From Anthostomella pinea (lineage: Eukaryota; Ascomycota; Sordariomycetes; Xylariales; Xylariaceae): DNA of 64,000 bases. Of this stretch, positions 1 to 11,030 are shown piece by piece (position 1 is the stretch's first letter; every line of letters starts with the position of its first letter). Where the stretch lies: positions 3,410,001 through 3,474,000 of the forward strand of contig CAUWAG010000010.1 in assembly GCA_963556695.1 (NCBI GenBank), given 5' to 3'. A program made the position numbers and the translations under genes. Under the pieces are notes generated by a model, which saw only the letters and a list, made by a program, of their open reading frames with translations, ran no database searches and was not told the origin of the DNA.

Positions 1-1969
1 GGCGCAGAGGACGAAATCAGCACGCTTGCGATGGATTTCATCGAGGATCGTGTGCTCAACCTCAGAGATTTCGATCGTCTGGTTCAAGACGAGCGCTGTC
101 AACGAATGGGAAGCGCTATCGAAGCTGATCAAGCGTCCGTGATTTTCTCGCCGGTGGATTGTGCAGGAGATCGCCCTTGCCAAGGAGGCGGTACTTGTCT
201 GCAGCAACAAATGCATCGGTTGGAAGGATTTCGCCGACGCCATCTCGCTGTTCAACGAAGTCGAGACTGGCACGAGAAGCCTGTCAAATGTGATGAAAAG
301 CGACGAGGGTCTCAAACATATGCCCGACTTCTTTGGCCACGTCCCGGCCTTTAGTGCGACGAAGCTGGTCGAGGTGACCAACAATCTCTTCCGGCGAGTC
401 TCCAAGGGCGAACGAGAAGCGAAGTTCAACCTCGAATATCTCATTTCCACGTTCACGGCGCTTGACGCGACAGAACCACGCGACACCATTTATGCCTTGC
501 TTGCGATCGCAAGAGACACGATACCCAGGGTGAAGCTTGACACGTTCGTGATAAACACCTGGTCGGATTGGGTGAAGAGAAAATTTATCGATCAGATGTC
601 GCAAAGGGCAACCTCGAAGCCGTACCATGTTGACTATGGGCTTCCATTGTCGGACGTTTACGTGCAGTTTGTCAAGTGGGTTGTTTCCTAGTCGGAGAAA
701 TCCCGAGCCCTCGATATGATCGTCAGGCCTTGGGCACCCACGCCTCCGGGGTCAGAGGAGCCAGATGATGACGCAAGAAGACATTGGCGCGCTGTCTTTA
801 ATGAGGCCGAGTCTAAACGGGTGGAGGGAGAGGGTTCATATACCTTGCCCGCCTGGATACCCACTGTGGCCAAAGCAGCCTTTGGGTTGGACGGTTGGGG
901 AAAGATGAGCCGCAAGAATGCCGACACATTCATTGGGCTCTCTCCAGACCGCAACTATAGTGCAGCTGGGATAAGAACGGTGACAAGCTCTCTTCGGTTC
1001 GAGCAAGGAGTGACCAAGTACAGTGATCAGGAGGAGCTAAATGGGCTTCATTACATCAGCTTATTCGTGGAGTGTTTCGTTCACGACCGAGCTACTCAGT
1101 CAAAGCACCCGTCTCAGCAAGGCAAAAAGGTCCCTGACAAATGGGCGAAGATGGGTCGAAACCCACAACCAGAAGACATGGTCTCAGACGAGTTGATAAG
1201 CACACTCGTCGCAGGCCGCGGAACGTCTGACAGCAACGCACCGAGATACTATGCGCGCCTCATCAGACACGCATTCAAACAAGGAGTGAAGGGTGTTTCT
1301 CTCAACACATCGTCCATCGTATATTGGGGAAACTGCAAGGTTGTGGGCGAGGTCCTGCGGAGAGTCCAGTCGGTGATTTGGAACCGAAGGTTGATGCGGA
1401 CGCAGAACGAGAAGAGGCTCGGGCTCGTGCCAGAGAACACGCAAGACGGAGACTTGATATGCATCCTCTACAGGTGCAGTGCGCCAGTGGTGCTACGTCC
1501 CTTTAAGAAGTCAGCCAGAGAAGTCGAGGACGAGGATCAGACCAGAAAGGAGAGACAAAGGGCCAAAGACGAAGAGAGGCAGAGGCAAGCCGTCATGACC
1601 ATCATTCGAGTATGGAGGAGTCGCCGGCTTGCCAGGCAAACCAAATCTTCGATGTCAACAACCAGTCCAAAACGCAAGCGTAAGCGAGTCGCGACGGAAC
1701 CGGTGGCACCACAGAAGAGGCCGTCGAAAGCCAGTACTTTCTCGTTGAGTGCGACGTCCACCATGCAGGTTCACGATAAGCCAGCCCTCGAGCAGGTTGT
1801 AGAGGACGTAAGCCAGCTACCAGAGAGTAGCACGAGAGTGGCGAAGGAGCCGCTGAAGAGCGATCCGGGCACCTTCTACCAGCTGATTGGCGAGTGTTAT
1901 GTTGACGGAGTGATGAACGGAGAGGCAATTGCAACAGGGACGAAGTCGATGCTCTTCGAGATCAGGTAA
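1..1969 (+). pseudogene. HET-domain (heterokaryon incompatibility) gene, broken
   Basis: Proteins of this family act in fungal self/non-self recognition. Conserved HET blocks are present: FIEDRVLNL near 36-62, an FSRRWIVQEIALAKEA block near 143-190, the ALDATEPRDTIYALLAIARD block near 460-520, and a C-terminal block with DGDLICILYRC and YQLIGECYVDG near 1447-1920. The 5' end lies outside the window. Three lesions are visible. The frame shifts near 95-105, where FIEDRVLNL..VQDE is in frame 1 and NEWEALSKLIKRP in frame 2. TGA at 140-142 replaces the conserved Trp of the RPWFSRRW motif. TAG at 689-691 interrupts the link to the IVRPWAP segment. Frame 2 is otherwise open from about 100 to 1969. 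A Lys/Arg-rich stretch near 1640-1720 resembles a nuclear localisation signal. The family assignment is firm; the exact ancestral frame is inference. Confidence 0.85.
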
Positions 1970-2599
1970 TCTCGGGTGGGGAGAGACCAGTTCGTGCGAA
2001 GGAAACAGACGTGGACTGGAATGCGTCACTTATTAATATGTACTAGATAATACAGCGTGGGGAGGAAGGGGCTGGCCGTGTCGAAAGCTTGCAGTTGTAT
2101 CTACGTTAGGGAAGGAACACTGGGCTTTAATCAACGCGCCTGCCCGCCAACCCAGTCGAGATCAACACAGTATCGAAGAACCCCCAGGAAAGACGAGCCA
2201 TCACGTGGCTCGAAGACGACGAAGACGACTGTCCTACATGCATGTGTAACATCGGCACTCGATGAATGTCACTACACCTGGAGTTGCTGTCTGGCCCTGA
2301 AAGGCTCTTGCCACGATATGATACTTCAATTGTCCTCCTGTGAATGGGAACCCGGCACGTTCACCCAGTCACCTCCTTGGTCACTTGCAATGCGTGATCA
2401 CTGATAGCAATGCGTGATAAGGACGGTTTTCACGATGCTTGGCGGGGGCTCATGTCGACAGGGGTTGGTTTGGTGGTGACGACGAGACTTTCCACAGGAG
2501 CAGGACCCACATCTTGGAAGCTGGGGGTCGTTCAGGATATCAACATTGTGAAACCCCAGCATCCCACAGTTTCAGGTCCACCGTGGCTAGTTTGTGAAG
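1970..2599. other. intergenic, nothing recognised
   Basis: Short open frames occur on both strands, but none has a recognisable domain, splice pattern or start context. It lies between two decayed genes. Confidence 0.5.
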
Positions 2600-3483
2600 G
2601 TGAAGGTACTATCACTTGATAGTGAAAAGATGCAAGAAAGTCAGTCAGAAATGCTGATGAGAAAAATAGCTGTGGTTGGGGCTCTGGTGCGCTGTACTTC
2701 GCCGAGGTGCTGCCCAAGGCGAAGATCACCGCCTTCTCAAACTCAAGGACGCAGAAAGAATTCATCGACTCCAAGGCCAAGGAGAAGGGGCTGACCAACT
2801 TGAAAGTCATCACGGGCGATGTCGTGGACTATGAATTTGAGAAGGAGAGCTTTGACCGTGTGGTCTCCATAGAGGTTAGGGTTCCTCACGTGCAGGCCTG
2901 CCTGTGTGATTGGGATTTGTTGCTGACCAGATTCGAAGCTGTTCGAACACATGAAGAACTACGAGCAGCTCATGGCAAAGGTGGCACGAGCTCTGAAGCC
3001 TGGTGGCAAGCTCTTCGTGCACATCTTCGCGCATAAGACGATACCTTATGACTTTGAGGAGGGATGGATGACTACCCACCCACTTCTTTACCGGTGGGAC
3101 GATGCCTTCGGCGGATTTGTTACTCTACTTCCAGAGCGATCTCAAGGTTGAGAAACAGTGGTGGGTCAATGGGGTCCATTACTCGAAAACGTGCGAGGTG
3201 AGTTCACATCCCAGTCCTGTCCGAAATCCCTCTCCTAATGTTGACTTGGGTCGTTTGGCATTTGGCGTCCACATGCTGACCTGCCTAGCATTGGCTTTCC
3301 AATACAATCGCAAACAAGAAACAGATATGGCCGCACTTGGTGGAGACATATGGCGAGGAGAATGCCAACACGTGGTACAACATATGGCAGATATTCTACA
3401 TGGCGTGCTCGGCATTGTTCGCGTACGAGGCTGGGGACACCTGGGGCGTGTGCCACTATCTCTTCGAGAAGCCGAAACCCTAG
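2600..3483 (+). pseudogene. Cyclopropane-fatty-acid-synthase-like SAM methyltransferase, decayed
   Basis: The readable part starts at the SAM-binding motif SCGWGSGALYFAE near 2665 and continues through a Rossmann block, FDRVVSIE (near 2850), FEHMKNYEQLMAKVARALKP (near 2940-3000), [33 protein letters not shown] and a C-terminus ending [16 protein letters not shown] at TAG 3481-3483. Introns are inferred near 2874-2938 (gttagg..gaag, branch gctgac) and 3197-3290 (gtgagt..ctag). The roughly 100-residue N-terminus is missing; only scraps (LDSEKMQES, VRNADE) remain upstream, and the motif-I residues before CGWGS are deleted. A CCCA tandem duplication at 3075-3082 shifts the frame between MTTH and the downstream [16 protein letters not shown] reading. 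Intact homologues transfer methyl groups to lipids or small amines. This copy cannot encode a full enzyme. Confidence 0.8.
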
Positions 3484-3676
3484 CAGTATTGGAACGCCGT
3501 AGAATGTGAGACGATGTATAGACTTCTGAAGCAATTGTTGTCCCCTATTTACCCTGACTGTCCGAACGCGGGCATCCTGCATATGCTGTTCGTCGTGCTT
3601 GCCCCCAAGCCATGGATTCTTCCACCCACTGCATGCCTCGTCGTATCATGACATCGACTACTCCGAGATCGCGGGT

Positions 3677-3942
3677 CTAGTGGTCCCATGGGTGCTTCCA
3701 GCCCATCAGAGCCGGTCCTATTGATTGAGTAAGTATGCATCGCTTGGGAGTGCCGGGAAATCGAGGTTAGGTACCGTCCTTCTTCGCTCTGTACATCAAC
3801 TATCAGGCCAATTAGTGTCTCGAGCTTTCGACCAACGTAGAAAGAGCCGGGCACTTACGAAGAACCACATGCTTGCGCCGAGAGCAGTGGCGGTAAATCT
3901 GTAGATGCGAGGAACATGGGGCTGGATCCCGGGGCCAGCCAT
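3677..3942 (-). CDS. Complex I NDUFB2-like small subunit, 49 aa
   Basis: Coding exons are 3942-3859, 3799-3775 and 3717-3677 on the minus strand, joined by GTAAGT..TAG and GTACCT..TAG introns. The product is 49 residues: MAGPGIQPHVPRIYRF, a hydrophobic segment ALGASMWFF, then LMYRAKKD and a tail ending GWKHPWDH. Residues about 20-31 form one membrane span followed by basic residues. This layout matches the short fungal relatives of NDUFB2 (AGGG), an accessory subunit of the membrane arm of mitochondrial NADH:ubiquinone oxidoreductase. It contributes to assembly rather than catalysis. The gene is easy to miss because no exon exceeds 84 coding bases. It is divergently transcribed from bur1. The splice joints keep frame and give the conserved end, so I am fairly sure of the model. 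The family name rests on recognition only. Confidence 0.8.
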
Positions 3943-4647
3943 GGTGTCTGAGTCTGCGACGTGTGTCAGTCCAGGATTCGATCGCCGTTGGAACAAGATT
4001 ATGGTGAGCGTACGCGGGTGGCCGGGAGAGAGGAGTTGTTGTGTTGTCGTGGAATTGGACTCGCCGAAAATGGGCTGAAGGGAGGTCGTCGGGTCTGAAG
4101 TTCAATTGACGATGTCGTGACACGCTTTAGTTGGAACCTCTGGAGCTCGGAGCACAGGTCCCAATCGGCCGAGGTTTTACCGTAGTGGGTCTATTCTGAG
4201 CTGGGCGGTCGGGACCAAGTGCCGCTTGTGGCTTGCACCAAAGCAGCACTGGCCCACGGGCGGTCTTTTAGCGGCCTTGCAGTACGTCGGGTACCTAAGG
4301 TATCTAAGGTTCACAAGGCACTTCTCAACCTCCAATTGTCTTTGACGACTGGACTTTGCATTGTTCTCGTCCTGCTTGCCTGCTTGTTCTTCTTCGCGGA
4401 AGGCAATCTTTGCGAGTTCGGCCACCATGCTCTCATCTTTTCCTCAGGCATAATTTCTTCTGGCGCAAGTTGGCAATTGATTTGATCGAGATGCAAAGCT
4501 TCCTTGCGCATTCCCTCGTCACATCCGGCAATCTCGCCAGAGACCACCACTTCCAACAACCACCGTTGGAATCGCGCATCCGTCATTCCTGGCACACGAC
4601 TGCGACGATACACAAGACTACGACGACACCTCGAGCACCGTTGAACC
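3943..4647. promoter_or_regulatory. Divergent intergenic region, complex I subunit / bur1
   Basis: These 705 bp separate two start codons facing away from each other, so both promoters must lie here. No convincing TATA box is visible. The bur1 start has a good context (ttgaaccATGG). Confidence 0.5.
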
Positions 4648-6555
4648 ATGGCTACCATGGCCGCCGCATATGGCACTGAGGCTCTATCGCCTCGAGCCTT
4701 TGCCGTACAGCACCACCGACCCAAAGACAGCTTCACGGGATGCTCGCGCATCAGCGACTACGAACTCATGGGCAAGTTGGGTGAAGGCACTTTTGGGTGA
4801 GTTCCCCCGAACGGCCTCTACGCGATCAATCATACTGAGACTCCCGCCAGCGAGGTTCACAAGGCGAGGACGCGACAGACGGGAACCATGGTCGCACTGA
4901 AGAAGATTATCATGCACAACGAGAAAGATGGGGTTCGTGGTAGCCTCCAAGTCCGTAATTGCCGTCGCTAACCGACTCGTCAGTTTCCCATCACCGCGCT
5001 CCGAGAGATCAAGCTCTTGAAGCTGCTGTCGCACAAGAATGTACTCCGCCTGGAAGACATGGCCGTCGAGCACCACTCCAAGATCAGTGAGTCGCGCTCT
5101 CATCGACAGGGCGCATATTCAGCTGACACCTCCAAGCCGACAAGAGAAAGCGACCCATCATGTACATGGTGACGCCCTACATGGACCACGACTTGTCCGG
5201 TCTTCTCGATAACCCCTCCGTTCACTTCACCGTACCGCAAACCAAGTGCTACCTATTCCAGCTTCTCCAAGGCCTCCGCTACCTCCACGACAACCGGATT
5301 CTGCATCGAGACATGAAGGCAGCCAACCTTCTTATCAGCAATAAAGGCATACTTCAGATCGCTGATTTCGGTCTCGCGCGACATTACGATGGCCCCGTCC
5401 CGAAACCCGGCGCAGGCGGCGGTGACGGAAAGAGAGAATACACAAGCCTCGTGGTCACGCGATGGTATCGGCCCCCGGAGTTATTGATGTTTCTCAAGAA
5501 ATACACCACTGCTATTGACATGTGGGGTGTTGGGTGAGAGCGACCCTTTGGACCCTCTGGGTCGGTGCAATTGCGCTAACATTGATCAAAGTTGCGTCTT
5601 TGGCGAGATGTTGGTTGGCAAACCAATCCTAGCCGGCGAGAGCGACGTTCATCAACTCGAGATAATCTTTGATCTCGTTGGATCACCTACCGATCAGACA
5701 ATGCCGGGATGGAAGCAATTGCCCGGCGGCGAGAAACTTACCCCAAGGTCAAGACCCGGATCACTGTCACAACGGTTCCGCGAGCATGGTGCGGATGCCG
5801 TCTCCCTGCTCAAGCAGCTTCTACAGCTTGACTGGCGCAATCGAATCAACGCGATTGACGCGCTCGAACACCCGTACTTCAAGACCACCCCTTATCCGGC
5901 CAGGCCTGAAGACATTCCTCACTTCGAAGACAGCCACGAACTGGATCGTAGAAAGTTCCATGATCGAAAGGCAGCTCTTCCCCCGGCACCCCAAGGCGGC
6001 ACTGTCGGCGTCGGCGCCTTTGAAGGTCCCAATGCAGGATTCGGCAGCGGTAACGGTAACGGTTATGGCAACAGGATGAATGGCAGGTACCCAAATCACC
6101 AAGGAGGTGGACACCGCAATGGCGAGGACGGTGGCCGACGGCCAGCCTGGGCTAGAGAACAGCCACGTCACGAGCACCGACTACCGCCGCGACCCCCTCT
6201 GCCCGAACTTCCCATAAATACTCGCGATGGCGCCATGGATCATCCCGATCCATACCGAGAACGGGACCGCGCACCTCGAAATGCTCGTGGTGCCGGGGGA
6301 GGAAATCGACCAGATGTCGATACATATATTCCAAGCTACCGTGGAGGACGAGATGAGAGGCCACCGCGGGAGGATCGTCCACCGCGAGAGGATCGTCCAC
6401 CGAGAGAAGACCGTCCGCCGCGGGACGATCGAAGATGGGACGATCGAGATGACAGACGGCATGGATGGGATCGCCGGGAAAGAGACTACGACGACCGCAA
6501 TCGAGTCAGCAAGACGCGAAGCCGTAGCCGTTCGCCCATGAGAGCTCGCAGATAG
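4648..6555 (+). CDS. bur1: BUR1/SGV1 (CDK9-type) transcription elongation kinase
   Basis: Five exons (4648-4796, 4851-4932, 4984-5086, 5137-5533, 5592-6555) encode 564 residues. Kinase motifs in order are the P-loop [14 protein letters not shown], the ATP lysine in MVALKK, the C-helix PITALRE signature of CDK9, [16 protein letters not shown], and the T-loop [12 protein letters not shown]. The kinase domain covers about residues 40-350. The C-terminal third is low-complexity: Gly/Asn-rich, then repeated ERPPRED units (near 6350-6430) and an RS-rich end. BUR1 with its cyclin BUR2 phosphorylates the RNA polymerase II CTD linker and Spt5 during elongation in the nucleus. All introns have GT..AG ends and short fungal lengths (50-58 bp). 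The first ATG at 4648 is chosen because it has a Kozak-like context; a second Met lies four codons in. The frame stays open past the stop (see the next entry). Confidence 0.93.
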
Positions 6556-6816
6556 AGTCGCCCGAACACTCAGAAAGGGGCACAAAAGAACGGAACGCCC
6601 AATGCTCCACCCCCACCACCGCCGCCTCCTCCTCCCCAATTCTTCGGCCAGATGCCGGCATCCTGGAATATGGCAGGGGTACCTCCGCCTCCCCCTTATC
6701 TCCCGCATCTCGCATACTCCCAATATCCGCCGCCTCCGCCACCTCTGTCGGCCCAACCTCCTCCTCCTCCCCCTCCCCCTACTTTAGGCAAGGTACAGAA
6801 CGCACAGGCGCCTTAA
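6556..6816 (+). other. In-frame proline-rich open frame after the bur1 stop
   Basis: After TAG 6553-6555 the same frame stays open for 86 codons to TAA 6814-6816. It encodes runs of 8-9 prolines separated by short Gln/Phe/Met/Tyr segments, such as QFFGQMPASWNMAGV. The composition looks like protein rather than 3' UTR. A GTCAGC..ATAG segment ending exactly at the stop (51 nt, a multiple of three) would, if spliced out, remove the stop and fuse this tail to the kinase. It lacks an obvious branch point. The alternatives are a plain 3' UTR, readthrough, or a recent nonsense change. Confidence 0.35.
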
Positions 6817-7110
6817 CTTCGATTTGCACTTCTTCTAGGGTCTGATTCGAGGGGTAACGGTAATCACGACGCCGGGCCTGGCATGGCAGCAGTGATTTAG
6901 GTTCGGGCAGGCGTTCCGAGATGGTATCTGGCTTCGGCGATCTAGGTATTTAGATCATGTAGTTCACTAGCGCAAAGGGGGTGTGTACCACACCCAAAAT
7001 ATCAAGCATGATAATATTGATAAGACTGGTCTGGCTATGTACAACCTGTGATTCGTGTGACCTTCGTGCTTCGCAGACCAATACCAACGTTAATCCTTCC
7101 AATTCTAGGG
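6817..7110. other. Intergenic between convergent genes
   Basis: This is the 3' flank shared by bur1 and the convergent membrane-protein gene. Nothing else is recognised. Confidence 0.5.
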
Positions 7111-8163
7111 TCATGAGAAATCACTCTCGCTGCTCTCCTCGTGGATGGTCTGCGATAGCAGGCCCCGTCGCCGCCTCCTAGGCTTCTCCGAGGACCGCAG
7201 CATCTTCCACTGGTTCTCGAACAGGTCGCCATTGTTCGCGTCCGCCGGCTTCTTCCTGGCGTTGGCATGGTAGTCCACATCCCTCCGCGTCTGCTTGAAG
7301 CGGCGCAGGTTCGCGCTCGTCAGCGTCAGCGAGGGCCGGCCCGAGCTGCTGCCGTCGGAGTAGGTGGTGGTCTTGAATGAGTCTTCGCCTTCGCCTTCTT
7401 CTTCTCCTTCGTAATCTTCCTCTAGGTACAGGTCTTCCTCATCTGCATAGTCGTAGTCGTTTGTTGAGGAAGGGAGGAGCCTTTGACTGCCTTGGGGAGA
7501 TAAGGTGTCTTGTTGCAGTTGTCTTCGTTTCTGTTTCTTCTGCGAGGTGGTGGTATCGATGCCGAGAAGCACGTAGATGAAGCTCGAGGTCCGGTGTAGG
7601 GCGCAGCCGGCGCAGATGCCTATCATTGCTGCGAAGGCGAGCTATTGGGTGGGTGTGGGGTGTTAGTGGTGGTGTGTAGGTAGGTTGTGGTGAGAGGGGG
7701 TTCAGTCATGGGGGTTGGATGGTGTGAGTTGGATACGAGAGCGGGTATGAGAGCACTCCAAGAGCATGAGAAAAGGGGCTTACGTAGATGCAGAGGTACT
7801 ATACACACACAAGATGTCAGTCGACATTTCAAACTCACAAGCACGTCCCGCACCTCTCACTCTCTCATCCAACAATAACATTACAATTGCTCTTCATGGC
7901 ACGTGCGAGTAGGCGGGCAAACAAACAGGCAGACGGGTAGAACATACCTTAAGCCTAGCAACCATATTCACAGCAAACGCCAACGAGCCTAAGACGGCAT
8001 TGAAGAGGGCCCGGACCGGCGACAGCAGGAACGAGACCAGCGCCCAGATGTAGTAGACGGGGTAGTGCAGCGGGATGGTCAGAAGGTAGACTAGGCGGAC
8101 CAGGAATTTGAAGGTGGAGGCCAGAACCGCGGCGGCGGAGTGTAGGGCTGGGAGGTAGTCCAT
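7111..8163 (-). CDS. Small membrane protein with acidic tail, function unknown, 253 aa
   Basis: Exons on the minus strand are 8163-7948, a 15-nt microexon 7798-7784 (YLCIY), and 7641-7111. Both introns have good GTATGT/GTAAGC donors and TAG acceptors, and the joints keep frame. Residues 1-110 are strongly hydrophobic with about three membrane spans (HSAAAVLASTFKFLVRLVYL, PVYYIWALVSFLLSP, LAFAAMIGICAG). An Asp/Glu-rich stretch follows (ADEEDLYLEEDYEGEEEGE) and then a basic tail with PRRRRRG and a Ser/Asp end. The microexon completes the third hydrophobic run, so skipping it would shorten a membrane segment by five residues. I do not recognise the family. The layout suggests an ER or nuclear-envelope protein with a cytosolic tail, which is inference. 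It is divergent from the AMPK beta gene. Confidence 0.7.
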
Positions 8164-9446
8164 GGTTTATGAGGTTTCCTTTCGGACGTCCCCCTTTCGA
8201 CTCGGCTCGATTCAGCTTGCTCAGCTCAGCTTAACACTCAGCTCGAGCCGAGACTCGGCAGCCGTGAGCTGGGTCGGTCGGAGGCGCGTTTGCTTGCAAG
8301 TTGGCGCTCATCGGCTGCTGCTTTGACTGTCGCTCGACGCAGACGGAGGTGGACGGTGGACGTCAGAATGTGATATGGCAGTACCTTAGGTATGGTTAGG
8401 TACGGATAGCTATGGCGGAGGCTGTGGCTTGGCACTGGGCTGAGTGACCTCAGACTGTCAGAACCCCAAAATGCAAATGCAAGGGGGCCCCGGAGTGAGG
8501 TGGGGGCCAGGAAGGAACGAGCCGAGAGGATGGTTGACCGTTGATTGATTCAATTGAAACAACCCGCGGGGTATAGCTCGAGCCTCGAGGTCCTCAAGCT
8601 CCATCACAATGGATGCTCTGTCAACGGCGAAGGAGCTCCCACCGGATTGGCAATACGATACGATATGTTTACAACGTAATTAGATGGAAAGATCGGGGTT
8701 GAGGTAAGGTAGGTATCTCATTGGCCTGGGTGTACCCGCGCTGTCGGTAGAGATATCATGAAGAATGACGACAAGGGCTTTTTGATCCTTCTAACGTTAC
8801 CGCCGGACAAGACCTGTCTCACTGAAGACCACGGCGACAAACCTAACTAGGTAGTTAGGTGATTAAGCATAAATTAGCCACGCCACTTGATGAGATGTGC
8901 TGTATGAACAATGAGGTAGAATAGAGACATAGTATTATGTACCTTGGGAACCTTTATCGAAACAGATTTCGAGGTTATCAGGTATATAGGTACGTACCTA
9001 TCTGACATGCAGCCCGCGCGCGTGGACATGGTACAAGGGTCGGCGGCCGGCGTTGTCCTTCCCCGGTCGAGCGTCTTCGCAGCCGCCCAATCACAGCTCC
9101 AATGTTGGCCTGCCCTGCTGCTAGCCGGTCCCATGACCAGATGTTCTGTGATGATCCCACGTCCCGGGTCGCACCTGACTTCCAAGGTCCTCATCCATCG
9201 TACGAATCCCATCGTTCCTGAAGCCCGAACTCACTTTCTCCTATTCGGGACTGCCGTCGACGCTCACCGCCCCTTCCTCTACCCTGCTAAGTGCTTGCCA
9301 GTGCCACCTGCCTGCTGCCCGCCCACACGTCCACCGTCCACCGTCCACGTGCGCCGCACCCCGACCGGTCCTGCCCTGCCCTGCCCTGACCGATCTTCCC
9401 CTCCCCCACGTCGCCCACGTCGCCCACGTCGCCCACGTCGCCCACC
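8164..9446. promoter_or_regulatory. Divergent intergenic region upstream of the AMPK beta subunit
   Basis: These 1.28 kb lie between two divergent start codons. They contain repeated AGGTA/TACCT-type short words near 8385-8400, 8700-8720 and 8985-9000. The last 150 bp before the AMPK beta start are C-rich with several short tandem repeats (CCCTG, CCACCGT, CCCACGTCG). Confidence 0.5.
9405..9445 (+). repeat. 9-bp tandem repeat (CCCACGTCG) in the 5' leader
   Basis: Four perfect copies (9405-9440) plus a partial fifth end one base before the AMPK beta start codon. Copy-number change would alter the leader length but not the protein. Confidence 0.9.
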
Positions 9447-11030
9447 ATGGGGAACGCCCCGTCCTCGAAGCCGGCTACCCCTACCCCCACGCCTCCAGCT
9501 CCCTCCAGCTCGAACCACGACTCCCCGCGAGCTTCCAAGAAGGAGCACAAGCACCTGGTCTCGCTGCACCACCAGCAGCACATCCGATCGCCAGCTGAGC
9601 CCGAGGCCTCGGTCGTCCAGGCCCAGGGTTCCACCATTTCCAACAGAAACTCCCAGTCACGGCCCCTGTCCATCCTCAACTCCTCGTCACCTTCCGCGAG
9701 CTCCAGCCACTCCGTCGCACCTCGTAAGCCGTCCGATCAGCCAAAGCCGCAGCGACATGCCGCCGACCTCGACAATGAGCCCTCCAAGCCCGTAGCCGTG
9801 CCCGTGACCCATCCCGAAACCGATAGCTTCGCGCACGACTTTCACTACGAAGAGGGTCTCACGTCCGGTACCACTTCCAGCAGCATACAGGATATGTCAT
9901 ACCACCCCATGTCGCGCCCTCCGCGCCTGCCACTCCCCATCGAGGAGGAGATCCATACTCCTGGCTCGCCCATCTTCGCTCCACAGGACATCGACGAGGA
10001 CAGGATCGAATATGTAGCTCCTCTGGACGAGCAGAATGACCTACCGCGCCGTGCGTCGGGACTGAGCAATGCGACAGACGAGGAGGATACTGAGGAGCTG
10101 CGCGTGGACAAGACGAGGCCAACAATTCCGACACACATCGAGTGGTTGCGCGGTGGTGAGAAGGTCTATGTCACGGGGACACCTTTTCAATGGAGCAGGA
10201 AACAGCGTTTACTCCCAGCGTGAGTAGCACACACACCTGTCACCGTTGCCGGTGCTGGTCTCGGAAGTCCGGACGACCACACCTATTGTGTCCAATATCA
10301 GAAAAGTCCCCGCTGTTGTCCGAGGTGGGTTACTTGATCAGTTCATGACCTGCTAACAATTGTCTTCCTTTACAGTCCAGGACGCGAAGGTGTTCTCGAG
10401 ACGGTCATTCCAGTCTTTCCAGGTACACACCACATCAAGTTCCTGGTTGATGGTAGCATGCAAACGTCGCAAGACCTGCCCACTACCGTCGATTTTGGCA
10501 ACAACTTGGTGAATTACATTGAAGTGAGCGGTGAAGGTGCGCGGAACTTGAACCTGGACTCCCGTGTTCCTAAGTCGAGCAAGGATGCCCTTCAACTTCC
10601 GTCCAGGCCACCCTCGCCGAGTGATGTTCCCCAGAAGAGAGTTATAGTCCCGGTGGAGACGTTCTCTGAAAAGGTCCCCCGCTATCTGGACGACTTCGAC
10701 CAGCCCGAAGACTCGACAGTGTATAGGATCTCAGCTGTGGCGCTCGAGAAGCTCCCTCCGCCGCCCAGCTTGCCCGGGTTCCTGAGTAAGCCGATTATGA
10801 ACAACACGACGCTGATCAAGGACGACAACAGCGTCCTGAACATGCCCAATCATACTGTTCTCAACCACTTGGCCACTTGCAGTATCAAGAATAACGTGCT
10901 TGCTGTATCAGCAACCACCAGGTTTCAGCACAAGGTGAGCTTGACCTCGATCCGGAGACGCAAAACGTTTCATGCTAATGGGAAATAGTACGTGACAACC
11001 GTCATTTACAAGGCCACAAAGCACGACTAA
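9447..11030 (+). CDS. SNF1/AMPK kinase complex beta subunit (Gal83/Sip type)
   Basis: Exons 9447-10219, 10376-10934 and 10989-11030 encode 457 residues. The protein starts MGNAPSS, a typical N-myristoylation signal, followed by a long Ser/Pro-rich region. The glycogen-binding (CBM48) domain runs from THIEWLRGGEKVYVTGT through TPFQW and VFPGTHHIKFLVDG to NLVNYIEV (about residues 225-320). The ASC domain that binds the alpha and gamma subunits includes LPPPPSLPGFL, LNMPNHTVLNHLATCSIKN and the final YVTTVIYKATKHD. Intron 1 has a perfect TGCTAAC branch point at 10351. Intron 2 ends just before the last 13 residues, the beta strand that pairs with the gamma subunit. The complex senses low energy and controls carbon-source genes; the beta subunit sets location and substrate choice. 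The start is well supported by MGN. Confidence 0.93.

Noticed and set aside
6181..6756. 191-codon minus-strand ORF over the bur1 tail
   Set aside because: Mirror of the repetitive RS/Pro-rich region; no start context or motif.
10297..10325. A possible extra exon inside AMPK beta intron 1
   Set aside because: Including it breaks the reading frame; direct joining of 10219 to 10376 keeps frame and family sequence.
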